Shown in pieces: positions 1 to 6,877 of a stretch of 64,000 nucleotides of DNA. Position 1 is the first letter of the stretch. Each line of letters opens with the position of its first letter. The position numbers were made by a program, and so were the translations under genes. Under the pieces are notes generated by a model that worked only from the letters and a program-made list of their open reading frames with translations, was not told the origin of the DNA and ran no database searches. The stretch lies in the NCBI RefSeq assembly GCF_001939045.1, contig NZ_MKIM01000028.1:709132-773131 (forward strand), given 5' to 3'. This stretch comes from Rhizobium oryziradicis (GTDB taxonomy: Bacteria > Pseudomonadota > Alphaproteobacteria > Rhizobiales > Rhizobiaceae).

Positions 1-606
1 ACCCCTGAATCGGTGAAATCCAGAATCTCCGACATTCTCGATTCCGTCTATGAACGTGATCACGTCCGGGCCGATATTTCCGGGGCCAGCGGCAAAGGCT
101 TTGCATCCGACGGTCATCTTGTCGGCAATAATCTGCAAGCGCATCTCGCAGCCCTTGAAAAGCAGATGCGCGATGCCGCAACCGACCTTGATTTCGAAAC
201 TGCCGCACGCCTGCGCGATGAAATCAAGCGCCTCAGAGAGGTTGAATTGGCCAGCATGGGCGATCCGGGCGAGAAGGAATCGGCCCGAAATGAAGAGCGC
301 AACGCCTCCACCGCTGGCAACACGCCACGAACATCGTCTTCCGAAGGATCAGATGACGAAACGGGCACAGCAAAACCGCTATTTCGAAAAAATACGCTCG
401 ATGAAATGACGGTGGGACGTACCGAAAAGCCGATGCCGGGTAAAATCCCTCAGAAGCCGGATTCAGCCACATCCGGCTCTCGGCGTGATCAAGACGATCC
501 CCGCCCGATCATCCGCGCAAAATCAGGGGCTGGATCGTACGAAGACGAGAGCGAGCAAAAGCGCCAAGCCCGCGGCAAGGCAAAGACTGGCAAACCGGGG
601 CGTTAA
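1..606 (+). CDS. uvrB: UvrABC system protein B, C-terminal part (5' truncated)
   Basis: This is the last 201 codons of the damage-recognition helicase subunit of nucleotide excision repair. The reading frame is open from base 1, so the gene starts outside the window. The fragment opens with the ILDSVYERDHV segment typical of the UvrB C-terminal region. At about residues 48-85 it carries a UVR (UvrC-interacting) coiled-coil domain, recognisable by LDFETAARLRDEIKRLR. About 115 residues of polar, low-complexity tail follow, rich in Ser, Asp, Lys and Arg and ending in KAKTGKPGR. Long tails of this sort are common on rhizobial UvrB. uvrA lies about 11 kb away in the same window. Confidence 0.93.
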   Translation, partial: TPESVKSRISDILDSVYERDHVRADISGASGKGFASDGHLVGNNLQAHLAALEKQMRDAATDLDFETAARLRDEIKRLREVELASMGDPGEKESARNEERNASTAGNTPRTSSSEGSDDETGTAKPLFRKNTLDEMTVGRTEKPMPGKIPQKPDSATSGSRRDQDDPRPIIRAKSGAGSYEDESEQKRQARGKAKTGKPGR

Positions 607-661
607 GCGCCCCAAAAGTCGCTGCGGTCTTGGCGAAAACAGCAGCGCAGCGCACTTCGAT

Positions 662-689
662 GCATGTCGGTTTCTATCGCCCGACATGC
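662..689. terminator. Hairpin between convergent uvrB and metallophosphoesterase genes
   Basis: A perfect 9-bp stem (GCATGTCGG / CCGACATGC) with a 10-nt loop lies between two convergent stop codons. There is no clear T-run on either strand, so it is only a possible bidirectional terminator. Confidence 0.35.
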
Positions 690-714
690 CGAGGGCTTCC
701 GGCAAAGGTCCGGC

Positions 715-1470
715 TCAGATATCGCCCACATGCATCAACATTCTAGCAGCAATGTCTCGCTCGGAGGGATAGCCAAAGGCATTGTTGATATAGGTCACCC
801 CGTCCTTCACCACCTGCCGATTGAGATGGCTATGGCCATAGAAATGCGTGTGCGACCCTAGCGCGCGAATATGCGCCTCTAGCTTGCTGGTGCCGAGAAC
901 AGGATAGAGAAAGTGATATTTCTCCGGCATCCGCGCAGGCATGAGATCGATACGCGGCAAAAAATGCGAAAAAGAAAGAATGGATTTGAAACCCGCCGTA
1001 TCGGGAAGGCGGTTTTCTGTATCGAAAAGGGCACTGACCTCGGCATCGGAATGCCCCTCCCAATCGCACCGGCGATAGTCCATCCACGCACTGCGCAGCA
1101 TTTGCCCCGGCATTCCAAAAGAATAATCATACCAACCCATGAGCGGCACAATCAGCGTATCACCGCTGGAATAGGCTTCCATACCGATGTTGAGGTCAGC
1201 ACACAGCGCTTTGATGGCTTGCAATTTCTCAAACGATGACCCGCCAACGCTGCGTTTGATCCACACATCATGATTGCCGGGCACATAGAGCACTTTTGAA
1301 AAACGCTCCGCAAGCAGGCTCATAACATAGGAAAACAAGGGCATATCATTGGCAACATCCCCAACCACCAGCAGGATGTCTTGCTGATAGTCTTGCTGGG
1401 AGAGTTGCTCAAACCAGACAAGGTTCTCCTGGTAATCAACGTGGAAGTCGGAACCTACAAAAATACGCAT
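715..1470 (-). CDS. Calcineurin-like metallophosphoesterase
   Basis: A 251-residue cytoplasmic protein with the metal-binding signatures of the calcineurin-like phosphoesterase family in order: SDFHVDY near the N-terminus (D-x-H), GDVAND at about residue 37, GNHDVW at about 66 and HFYGHSH near the C-terminus. These residues normally hold two divalent metals. No signal peptide or membrane segment is visible. The substrate cannot be inferred; the family includes phosphodiesterases and phosphomonoesterases. It is transcribed alone and converges on uvrB. I am confident of the family but not of the function. Confidence 0.85.
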   Translation of the reverse strand: MRIFVGSDFHVDYQENLVWFEQLSQQDYQQDILLVVGDVANDMPLFSYVMSLLAERFSKVLYVPGNHDVWIKRSVGGSSFEKLQAIKALCADLNIGMEAYSSGDTLIVPLMGWYDYSFGMPGQMLRSAWMDYRRCDWEGHSDAEVSALFDTENRLPDTAGFKSILSFSHFLPRIDLMPARMPEKYHFLYPVLGTSKLEAHIRALGSHTHFYGHSHLNRQVVKDGVTYINNAFGYPSERDIAARMLMHVGDI

Positions 1471-1685
1471 GAATGCCTCAAATTCAATCTATCCTTTCAA
1501 CGCGCATGACACTGCATTTTAACACAACCGAGCGTCGAATTTTATTATGATAATCTTGGTACCACGGCGATATTCTTGGAGAATTCCTGTTTATATATGG
1601 GGTTTATTCGAAAATATACTTTCGAGAATCACCATATTTGCTATCGTGCTTCCCATCGTGATCGATATAGCAGGAGGGAATGGCT

Positions 1686-1904
1686 ATGTCTGACAACATT
1701 CACTTGGAACGATGGGCTTTGGAGCGCGCGCACAACATCATGTTGCATGAAGGCATGAGCTTGATGAACGCCGCGCAATGGCTGGATAAGCAGCAAACCA
1801 GAAAAAGCACACAAAACCTGCGCGATGCAATCCAACGATCTCTGATCGATGCTGCGATGCTCAAAAAACCAGCGGCTCCCACCGATGAGACAGGCAACAG
1901 CTAA
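1686..1904 (+). CDS. Small hypothetical protein (72 aa)
   Basis: I do not recognise a family. The ORF begins MSDNIHLERWALERAHNIML and is predicted to be mostly helical and soluble, with a central NLRDAIQRSLIDAAML segment. Two in-frame ATGs exist, at 1680 and 1686. The strong ribosome-binding sequence AGGAGGGA (1672-1679) abuts the first and is spaced correctly for the second, so I use 1686. It stands alone between the divergent metallophosphoesterase and the convergent tgt. The good ribosome site and lack of an opposing gene make it likely to be real. Confidence 0.6.
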   Translation: MSDNIHLERWALERAHNIMLHEGMSLMNAAQWLDKQQTRKSTQNLRDAIQRSLIDAAMLKKPAAPTDETGNS

Positions 1905-1959
1905 AACCGCATCGAAGGCGGGGCTCTTTACAAGCCCACGCTGAGTTTATGCAGCCGGG

Positions 1960-3090
1960 TTAGCGCGGGTCAATATCACCCCTCGCCCACATCTCCATGG
2001 TCTCGGCCTTGAAATCTTCAAACCGGCCCTCGGCGATGGACTTGCGAATACCCTGCATCAATTCCTGATAATAGGAAAGATTGTTCCAAGACAGCAACAT
2101 GCCGCCCAAAGCCTCATTGGAGCGGACCAAATGGTGCAGATAAGCGCGGGAGTAATCGCGCGCAGCAGGACAAGACGATTGCTCATCCAGCGGCCGCATA
2201 TCCTCGGCATGGCGGGCATTGCGAATATTGACTTTGCCACGGCGCGTGAACGCAAGACCGTGGCGGCCCGAGCGCGTTGGCATGACGCAGTCAAACATAT
2301 CGACACCAAGCGCCACAGATTTCAACATATCATCCGGCGTGCCAACGCCCATCAGATAGCGCGGCTTCTCAGTGGGCAAAACAGGCAGAGTAATATCGAG
2401 CATGCTCAGCATCACGTCCTGTGGCTCACCAACCGCCAGACCGCCCACCGCATAGCCCTTGAGATCAAGCTGCTTGAGACCTTCAGCCGAGCGAATGCGC
2501 AAAGCAGGCTGATCGCCACCTTGCACAATGCCAAACATTGCCTTGCCCGGCTGTTCGCCAAAGGCCACGCGGCAGCGCTCCGCCCAGCGCAGCGACATTT
2601 CCATGGCGCGCTCAATCTCACGTGGCTCGGCGGGCAGAGCAATACATTCATCAAGCTGCATCTGGATATCGCTGTCCAGCAAGCCCTGAATTTCAATCGA
2701 GCGCTCAGGCGACATATGGTGCGATGAGCCATCAATATGGCTCTTGAAAGTTACGCCCTGCTCATCCAGCTTGCGCAGGCCCGAAAGCGACATCACCTGA
2801 AAACCGCCGGAATCAGTGAGAATCGGTTGAGGCCAGCGGATCAGTTCATGCAAACCGCCCAGACGCGCAACCCGCTCGGCACCCGGCCGCAGCATCAAAT
2901 GATAGGTGTTGCCGAGAATAATGTCAGCCCCGCCCTCGCGCACCTGATCGAGATACATGGCTTTAACCGTGCCGACAGTGCCAACAGGCATGAAAGCCGG
3001 GGTGCGAATCGTGCCACGCGGCATGGAGATCTCGCCAAGGCGCGCCTTGCCACTAGTGGCTTTGAGGGTAAAGGTGAACTGCTCAGACAT
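1960..3090 (-). CDS. tgt: tRNA-guanine transglycosylase (queuine/preQ1), degenerate zinc site
   Basis: This 376-residue enzyme exchanges guanine for preQ1 at the wobble position of tRNAs with GUN anticodons, during queuosine synthesis. The start at MSEQFTF (3090) is chosen because upstream residues match the end of queA, not the family. The catalytic residues are present: D93 in TDSGGFQ and D267 in MFDCVMPTR. The C-terminal zinc site is not. The usual Cys-x-Cys-x2-Cys reads Ser305, Cys307 and Ala310, and the distal His is Asn336 (SWNNLSYY), so one of four ligands remains. Both stretches were checked on the DNA. The surrounding fold is intact, including [11 protein letters not shown]. It lies 4 bp after queA, in the same operon and pathway. 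Confidence 0.95.
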   Translation of the reverse strand: MSEQFTFTLKATSGKARLGEISMPRGTIRTPAFMPVGTVGTVKAMYLDQVREGGADIILGNTYHLMLRPGAERVARLGGLHELIRWPQPILTDSGGFQVMSLSGLRKLDEQGVTFKSHIDGSSHHMSPERSIEIQGLLDSDIQMQLDECIALPAEPREIERAMEMSLRWAERCRVAFGEQPGKAMFGIVQGGDQPALRIRSAEGLKQLDLKGYAVGGLAVGEPQDVMLSMLDITLPVLPTEKPRYLMGVGTPDDMLKSVALGVDMFDCVMPTRSGRHGLAFTRRGKVNIRNARHAEDMRPLDEQSSCPAARDYSRAYLHHLVRSNEALGGMLLSWNNLSYYQELMQGIRKSIAEGRFEDFKAETMEMWARGDIDPR

Positions 3091-3094
3091 CGTT

Positions 3095-4153
3095 TCAGTC
3101 GTCTTTCCGGAAGAGAAGGCTGGAATCGCCATAAGAATAGAATCGGTAGCCGGTTTCAATCGCATGGGCATAGGCGGCCCGCATGGTTTCCATGCCCGCA
3201 AAGGCAGACACCAGCATAAACAGTGTTGATTTCGGCAGGTGAAAATTGGTCATCAGCATATCGACAGCCTTGAAGCGATAGCCGGGGGTGATGAAAATGC
3301 CTGTCGCGCCGGACCAGGGCAAAACCTGACCATCATCGCCGGACGCACTCTCCAGCAAGCGCAGCGAGGTGGTGCCAACGCTGACAATCCGCCCGCCACG
3401 TGCTCTGACAGCGTTCAAGGCATCGGCCGTGGCCTTGGATACATGGCCAATTTCCTGATGCATTTTGTGATCATTGGTATCATCGGCTTTGACCGGCAAG
3501 AACGTGCCCGCGCCAACATGCAGGGTCACAAAATGGCGCTCAATGCCGGCCTTGTCCAAGGCGTCAAACAGCGCAGGCGTAAAATGCAAGCCTGCGGTGG
3601 GGGCCGCAACGGCACCCTCTTCGCGGGCATAGATCGTTTGGTAATCCTGCTTATCCTGCCCGTCTTCTGGGCGCTTGGCCGCGATATAAGGCGGAAGCGG
3701 AATGTGTCCCACAGACGCAATTGCCTGATCCAGCTCTGGGCCAGAGGCATCAAATACCAGATCGATTTCGCCTGCATCCCCTTTTGCAGCAACGGTGGCC
3801 AGCAATCCATTGAAATCGATAGAATCGCCCTGCTTTATGCGTTTGCCGGGTCGCGCAAAAGCCTTCCAGCTGTTGGCGGCCACGCGCATATGCAGCGTGC
3901 AAGACACGGGCGTACGCTCGGCTCCCTCGCGCAAACGCACGCCTTCCAACTGCGCCGGAATCACCTTGGTGTCATTAAACACCAGCGCATCTCCCGCCTT
4001 TAAAAACGAAGGCAGGTCAAACACCTGTCTGTCTTCGAGCATCGGCTGCCCATTGGGGCGCACAGCGAGAAAACGCGCATGATCCCGCGGACTGGCAAGC
4101 CGCAGCGCAATATTCTCTTCAGGGAGATCAAAATCAAACAGGTCTACACGCAT
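3095..4153 (-). CDS. queA: tRNA preQ1(34) S-adenosylmethionine ribosyltransferase-isomerase
   Basis: A 352-residue cytoplasmic enzyme that transfers and isomerises the ribosyl group of S-adenosylmethionine onto preQ1 in tRNA, giving epoxyqueuosine. The start at [19 protein letters not shown] matches the family N-terminus; longer in-frame starts read through a terminator. Family motifs include [32 protein letters not shown] and the C-terminal [19 protein letters not shown]. The stop sits 4 bp before the tgt start, which fits co-transcription of consecutive steps of the pathway. Confidence 0.96.
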   Translation of the reverse strand: MRVDLFDFDLPEENIALRLASPRDHARFLAVRPNGQPMLEDRQVFDLPSFLKAGDALVFNDTKVIPAQLEGVRLREGAERTPVSCTLHMRVAANSWKAFARPGKRIKQGDSIDFNGLLATVAAKGDAGEIDLVFDASGPELDQAIASVGHIPLPPYIAAKRPEDGQDKQDYQTIYAREEGAVAAPTAGLHFTPALFDALDKAGIERHFVTLHVGAGTFLPVKADDTNDHKMHQEIGHVSKATADALNAVRARGGRIVSVGTTSLRLLESASGDDGQVLPWSGATGIFITPGYRFKAVDMLMTNFHLPKSTLFMLVSAFAGMETMRAAYAHAIETGYRFYSYGDSSLLFRKDD

Positions 4154-4181
4154 GATACCGTAACTGCATTTGAAACGCGAA

Positions 4182-4217
4182 AAACCCGCCCCGGCGTGAT
4201 CACACCGGGGCGGGTTT
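4182..4217 (-). terminator. Rho-independent terminator after ppiB
   Basis: A 13-bp GC-rich inverted repeat (AAACCCGCCCCGG / CCGGGGCGGGTTT, 10-nt loop) lies just past the ppiB stop and before queA. On the minus strand it is followed by a T-run, so it should end ppiB transcription and separate it from queA-tgt. Confidence 0.8.
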
Positions 4218-4233
4218 ATGAATAAGCCCACAC

Positions 4234-4743
4234 TCAGGCGTCGGCTGCAACCTTCATCGAGATGATCGAGTCAGGATCGGTGACAGGTTCACCCTTCTTG
4301 ACAGCATCAATCACATCCATGCCTTCAATAACCTGACCCCAGACGGAGTATTGCTTGTTCAGCCAAGGTGCATCGGTAAAGCAGACGAAAAACTGCGAGT
4401 TGGCCGAGTTCGGGCTCTGCGAACGTGCCATAGAGCATGTGCCACGCACGTGAGGCGTTGCCGAAAATTCAGCCTTCAGGTCTGGCTTGTCAGAGCCGCC
4501 CATGCCGGCGCGACCGGGGTTGAAGCTCTCGCCACCCTTCTTGCCAAACTTCACGTCGCCCGTCTGGGCCATGAAGTCAGGAATAACGCGGTGGAAAACC
4601 ACGCCGTCATAAGCACCTTCGCGCGACAATTCCTTGATGCGCGCAACGTGGCCTGGAGCCAGATCGGGGAAAAGGGCGATAACCACCTTACCCTTGGTGG
4701 TTTCCATGATGATGGTGTTTTCCGGATCTTTGATCTCGGCCAT
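4234..4743 (-). CDS. ppiB: Peptidyl-prolyl cis-trans isomerase B, cytoplasmic cyclophilin
   Basis: A 169-residue cyclophilin without a signal peptide, so a cytoplasmic proline isomerase that assists folding. Cyclophilin core motifs are present: [16 protein letters not shown] with the catalytic Arg, [16 protein letters not shown], and [12 protein letters not shown] good ribosome-binding site (AAGGAGAG) precedes the ATG. It lies about 120 bp downstream of a second cyclophilin that carries a signal peptide, so the pair provides cytoplasmic and exported versions. Confidence 0.94.
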   Translation of the reverse strand: MAEIKDPENTIIMETTKGKVVIALFPDLAPGHVARIKELSREGAYDGVVFHRVIPDFMAQTGDVKFGKKGGESFNPGRAGMGGSDKPDLKAEFSATPHVRGTCSMARSQSPNSANSQFFVCFTDAPWLNKQYSVWGQVIEGMDVIDAVKKGEPVTDPDSIISMKVAADA

Positions 4744-4865
4744 GTCTCTCTCCTTGGCTTTTCGGGCTGATCACCCGGTTTTTGCTGCCTCTCCTTGCCA
4801 TTTCGTCACACCGAAAAGCAAGACAAGGGCAGTGGAAATATTGTCATGCTGCCCAAAGGCCGCAA

Positions 4866-5438
4866 TTATTTACGCCCCAAAGTCACCTTGATCATGCGAT
4901 CGGGGCTGCTCACTTCGCCGTTGCTGCCTGCGCCGCGCTTGATCTTGTCTACAAATTCCATGCCCGACACAACCTTGCCGACCACGGTATATTGTCCATT
5001 CAGGAAGCTGCCGGGAGCGAACATGATGAAGAACTGCGAGTTGGCGGAGTTTGGGTCTTGCGACCGCGCCATGCCCACCGTGCCACGCTCAAACGGTACT
5101 TTTGAAAATTCAGCCGGAATATTAGGAAGTTTGGAGCTGCCCGTGCCTGCGCGGCTCTTATCAAAGCCCTTTTCCATATTGCCATACTGCACGTCACCGG
5201 TCTGGGCCATAAACCCGTCGATCACGCGGTGGAAAGCAACATTGTCATATTGCCCTTCCTTCACCAGCGTTTCAATCTGCGCAACATGCTTGGGTGCTAC
5301 ATCGGGCATAAGCTGGACGACCACGGGGCCATCTTTCAGCTGAATTGTCATATAATGATCTGTGGCCTGAGCCTTGGCCGCCGTTGTCAATGTCGACAAA
5401 GCGAGAAGACCTGCAAATGCAAAAGACAGAATTTTCAT
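4866..5438 (-). CDS. Periplasmic cyclophilin-type peptidyl-prolyl isomerase
   Basis: A 190-residue cyclophilin with a Sec signal peptide at about residues 1-25 (MKILSFAFAGLLALSTLTTA, then AKAQA), so it acts in the periplasm. The core carries VAFHRVIDGFMAQTGD, FERGTVGMARS and [11 protein letters not shown], as in active cyclophilins. The ATG is preceded by CGGAG at a normal distance. It lies between coaD (27 bp upstream) and ppiB and resembles PpiA of other proteobacteria. I leave the symbol empty because the two family members are named inconsistently. Confidence 0.92.
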   Translation of the reverse strand: MKILSFAFAGLLALSTLTTAAKAQATDHYMTIQLKDGPVVVQLMPDVAPKHVAQIETLVKEGQYDNVAFHRVIDGFMAQTGDVQYGNMEKGFDKSRAGTGSSKLPNIPAEFSKVPFERGTVGMARSQDPNSANSQFFIMFAPGSFLNGQYTVVGKVVSGMEFVDKIKRGAGSNGEVSSPDRMIKVTLGRK

Positions 5439-5465
5439 GATGGCTCCGTGATTGTGTAAAATGTC

Positions 5466-5960
5466 TCAGGCATTCTGCCTGGAAGTCAGCGCCTTTAAAA
5501 CGGGCGCAGGTACAAAAGCGCTGACATCGCCGCCCATCGCCGCGATTTGCCGGACCAATGTGGCCGTTATGGGCCGAGATGCCGTGCCTGCGGGAATAAA
5601 AACCGTTTGAACATCCTGCGCCAACTGGCGATTCATGCCTGCAAGCTGCATTTCATAATCAAAATCCGAACCATCCCGCAGCCCACGCACCAACAAGTTT
5701 GCGCCGAATTGTCTAGCCGCATCGACCGCCAGACTATCGAACGAAACCACTGAAACATCGGCTTTTCGCGTCGGCAATGCATCGAAAAGACATTGGCGGA
5801 TCAGATCGGCGCGCTCATCAAAGGTGAACATCGGCGCTTTTCCGGGATGAATACCAACCCCGACAACAACATTGGAAGCCACGTTCAGGGCCTGAACCAG
5901 CACATCAAGATGACCATTGGTCATCGGATCAAAAGAACCCGGATAAAAGGCTGTGGTCAT
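5466..5960 (-). CDS. coaD: Phosphopantetheine adenylyltransferase
   Basis: A 164-residue nucleotidyltransferase that makes dephospho-CoA from 4'-phosphopantetheine and ATP, the penultimate step of coenzyme A synthesis. The N-terminal [16 protein letters not shown] contains the T-x-G-H nucleotide-binding motif. [21 protein letters not shown] near the C-terminus is the family's usual phosphate-binding segment. Length is typical. It is the first gene of the small minus-strand run ahead of the two cyclophilins. Confidence 0.96.
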   Translation of the reverse strand: MTTAFYPGSFDPMTNGHLDVLVQALNVASNVVVGVGIHPGKAPMFTFDERADLIRQCLFDALPTRKADVSVVSFDSLAVDAARQFGANLLVRGLRDGSDFDYEMQLAGMNRQLAQDVQTVFIPAGTASRPITATLVRQIAAMGGDVSAFVPAPVLKALTSRQNA

Positions 5961-6073
5961 GATGAGGCCCTGCTGTTTTATGCATGCCTTTTGTCATGGA
6001 AGCCCCAGCACTGCAAGGCTTTGTCTGAACAGGTTTGTTCATATTTATGGCGCGCTCCTCAGCGCCCGCCCCA

Positions 6074-6110
6074 TGAACGCCACCTGAACGACGCATTCAG
6101 GCGGGCTTCA
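6074..6110 (+). promoter_or_regulatory. 11-bp-phased operator-like element, copy 1
   Basis: A 37-bp element with four half-sites starting at 1, 12, 23 and 34: TGAA, TGAA, TTCA, TTCA. The first two form the direct repeat TGAACG-N5-TGAACG and the last two are inverted. Eleven-base spacing puts all half-sites on one face of the helix, as for OmpR/PhoB-type response regulators. It ends 55 bp before the tiny ORF at 6166. A second copy matching 27 of 37 bases lies at 6278. I do not know the regulator. Confidence 0.5.
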
Positions 6111-6165
6111 AAACAGAGCGGCTATAACAGCATCATGTTCAACCAGACAGCCAAGAGAGATTGAA

Positions 6166-6276
6166 ATGCTTGCAGTATTTTTGATTTTCGCGGCCATCTC
6201 GGCACTTTTTATCGAAGTGTTTGTGGATTGCCTGGACGACCATCGTAAGGAGACACTCTTTCACAAGGCACACTAG
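6166..6276 (+). CDS. Possible 36-aa single-pass membrane protein
   Basis: The ORF codes for MLAVFLIFAAISALFIEVFV followed by a short charged tail, DCLDDHRKETLFHKAH. That is one N-terminal hydrophobic segment of about 20 residues and a polar end. A purine-rich AGAGAGA lies 5-11 bases upstream of the ATG. It follows the first phased operator and ends just before the second. No family is recognised. The position, the operator and the clean membrane-plus-tail layout argue for a real gene, but proteins this short cannot be confirmed by eye. Confidence 0.4.
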   Translation: MLAVFLIFAAISALFIEVFVDCLDDHRKETLFHKAH

Positions 6277-6277
6277 A

Positions 6278-6314
6278 TGAACGCCAGATGAACGGAGTGT
6301 TAAGGACAGCTTCA
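6278..6314 (+). promoter_or_regulatory. 11-bp-phased operator-like element, copy 2
   Basis: This is the second copy of the element at 6074, in the same orientation. TGAACG-N5-TGAACG is followed in the same 11-bp register by TTAA and TTCA. It starts two bases after the TAG stop of the 36-aa ORF and ends 97 bp before the ATG of the 50-aa ORF at 6412. Conserved bases outside the half-sites (CCA, AGG, GC) suggest a duplicated regulatory unit. Confidence 0.5.
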
Positions 6315-6411
6315 GCAGCACACTTGTAAAAAGGGTGCAATGCACAACGGAACATGATGTGGGTCTCGCCAGTTTGGCTTGAGGCTTCACGTTTCAAAAA
6401 GGATTGATTCA

Positions 6412-6564
6412 ATGCTTGATAAAGTGACGATGATTAACTTGGTTTGGACCGCAATGATCGGCGCAATGCTTGCAACCAGCATCACCTTTCACATGAAGGA
6501 TCAGAAAATGGCCTCCATGTACGGCCCACAGCTCACAGCGAGCTACGACAGCTTCAACCGCTAA
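6412..6564 (+). CDS. Small single-pass membrane protein (50 aa)
   Basis: The ORF starts MLDKVTMINLVWTAMIGAML and continues to a short polar C-terminus ending in ASYDSFNR. The hydrophobic segment at about residues 7-25 should span the membrane once. An AAAAAGGA ribosome-binding site lies 9 bases before the chosen ATG, so I use that rather than the longer in-frame start at 6379. It is the second small membrane ORF in this interval and follows the second phased operator. No family is recognised. Confidence 0.5.
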   Translation: MLDKVTMINLVWTAMIGAMLATSITFHMKDQKMASMYGPQLTASYDSFNR

Positions 6565-6662
6565 GCGCGAGAGCGTGAATAGAGAGAGCCTTAAACGGCG
6601 TGAATTCGCCGCCAGTTCTCTCATTCACCATTCAGATTGATATCTTGCGTCCACAGTTTGGA

Positions 6663-6788
6663 ATGCAGGACATAAACTCAATCGACAAAGAAATTTTTCG
6701 AAACCAGCGGTCTATGGCCGCTATTTTTTATGGCTTAAGTTTCGCATGCATATTGATTGCGTTGATTACGCGCTCATCGCAGACATAA
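6663..6788 (+). CDS. Possible 41-aa membrane protein
   Basis: From ATG 6663 this reads MQDINSIDKEIFRNQRSM and then a hydrophobic AAIFYGLSFACILIALI, ending in TRSSQT. It is a tail-anchored type layout. The only ribosome-binding candidate is a weak TTGGA. A GTG at 6600 would add 21 residues. It is the third tiny hydrophobic ORF in a row, before a strong terminator that could end a common transcript. Low confidence. Confidence 0.3.
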   Translation: MQDINSIDKEIFRNQRSMAAIFYGLSFACILIALITRSSQT

Positions 6789-6799
6789 CAGTAGATCAA

Positions 6800-6836
6800 A
6801 CAAAAAAAGCGGCCAGATCGGCCGCTTTTTTGTTTG
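6800..6836. terminator. Bidirectional Rho-independent terminator
   Basis: AGCGGCC / GGCCGCT forms a strong stem flanked by A7 on the left and T7 on the right, so it works on both strands. It lies between the small plus-strand ORFs and the end of gyrA on the minus strand. Confidence 0.85.
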
Positions 6837-6864
6837 TCTGTCAGATTCAGTTGAACCTGACAGA
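6837..6864. terminator. Second hairpin next to the gyrA stop
   Basis: TCTGTCAG / CTGACAGA with inner TTCA / TGAA pairs makes a 12-bp interrupted stem 13 bp past the gyrA stop codon. Together with the adjacent T-flanked hairpin it probably forms the 3' end of the gyrA transcript. Confidence 0.5.
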
Positions 6865-6877
6865 TCCAAGACTGGTG

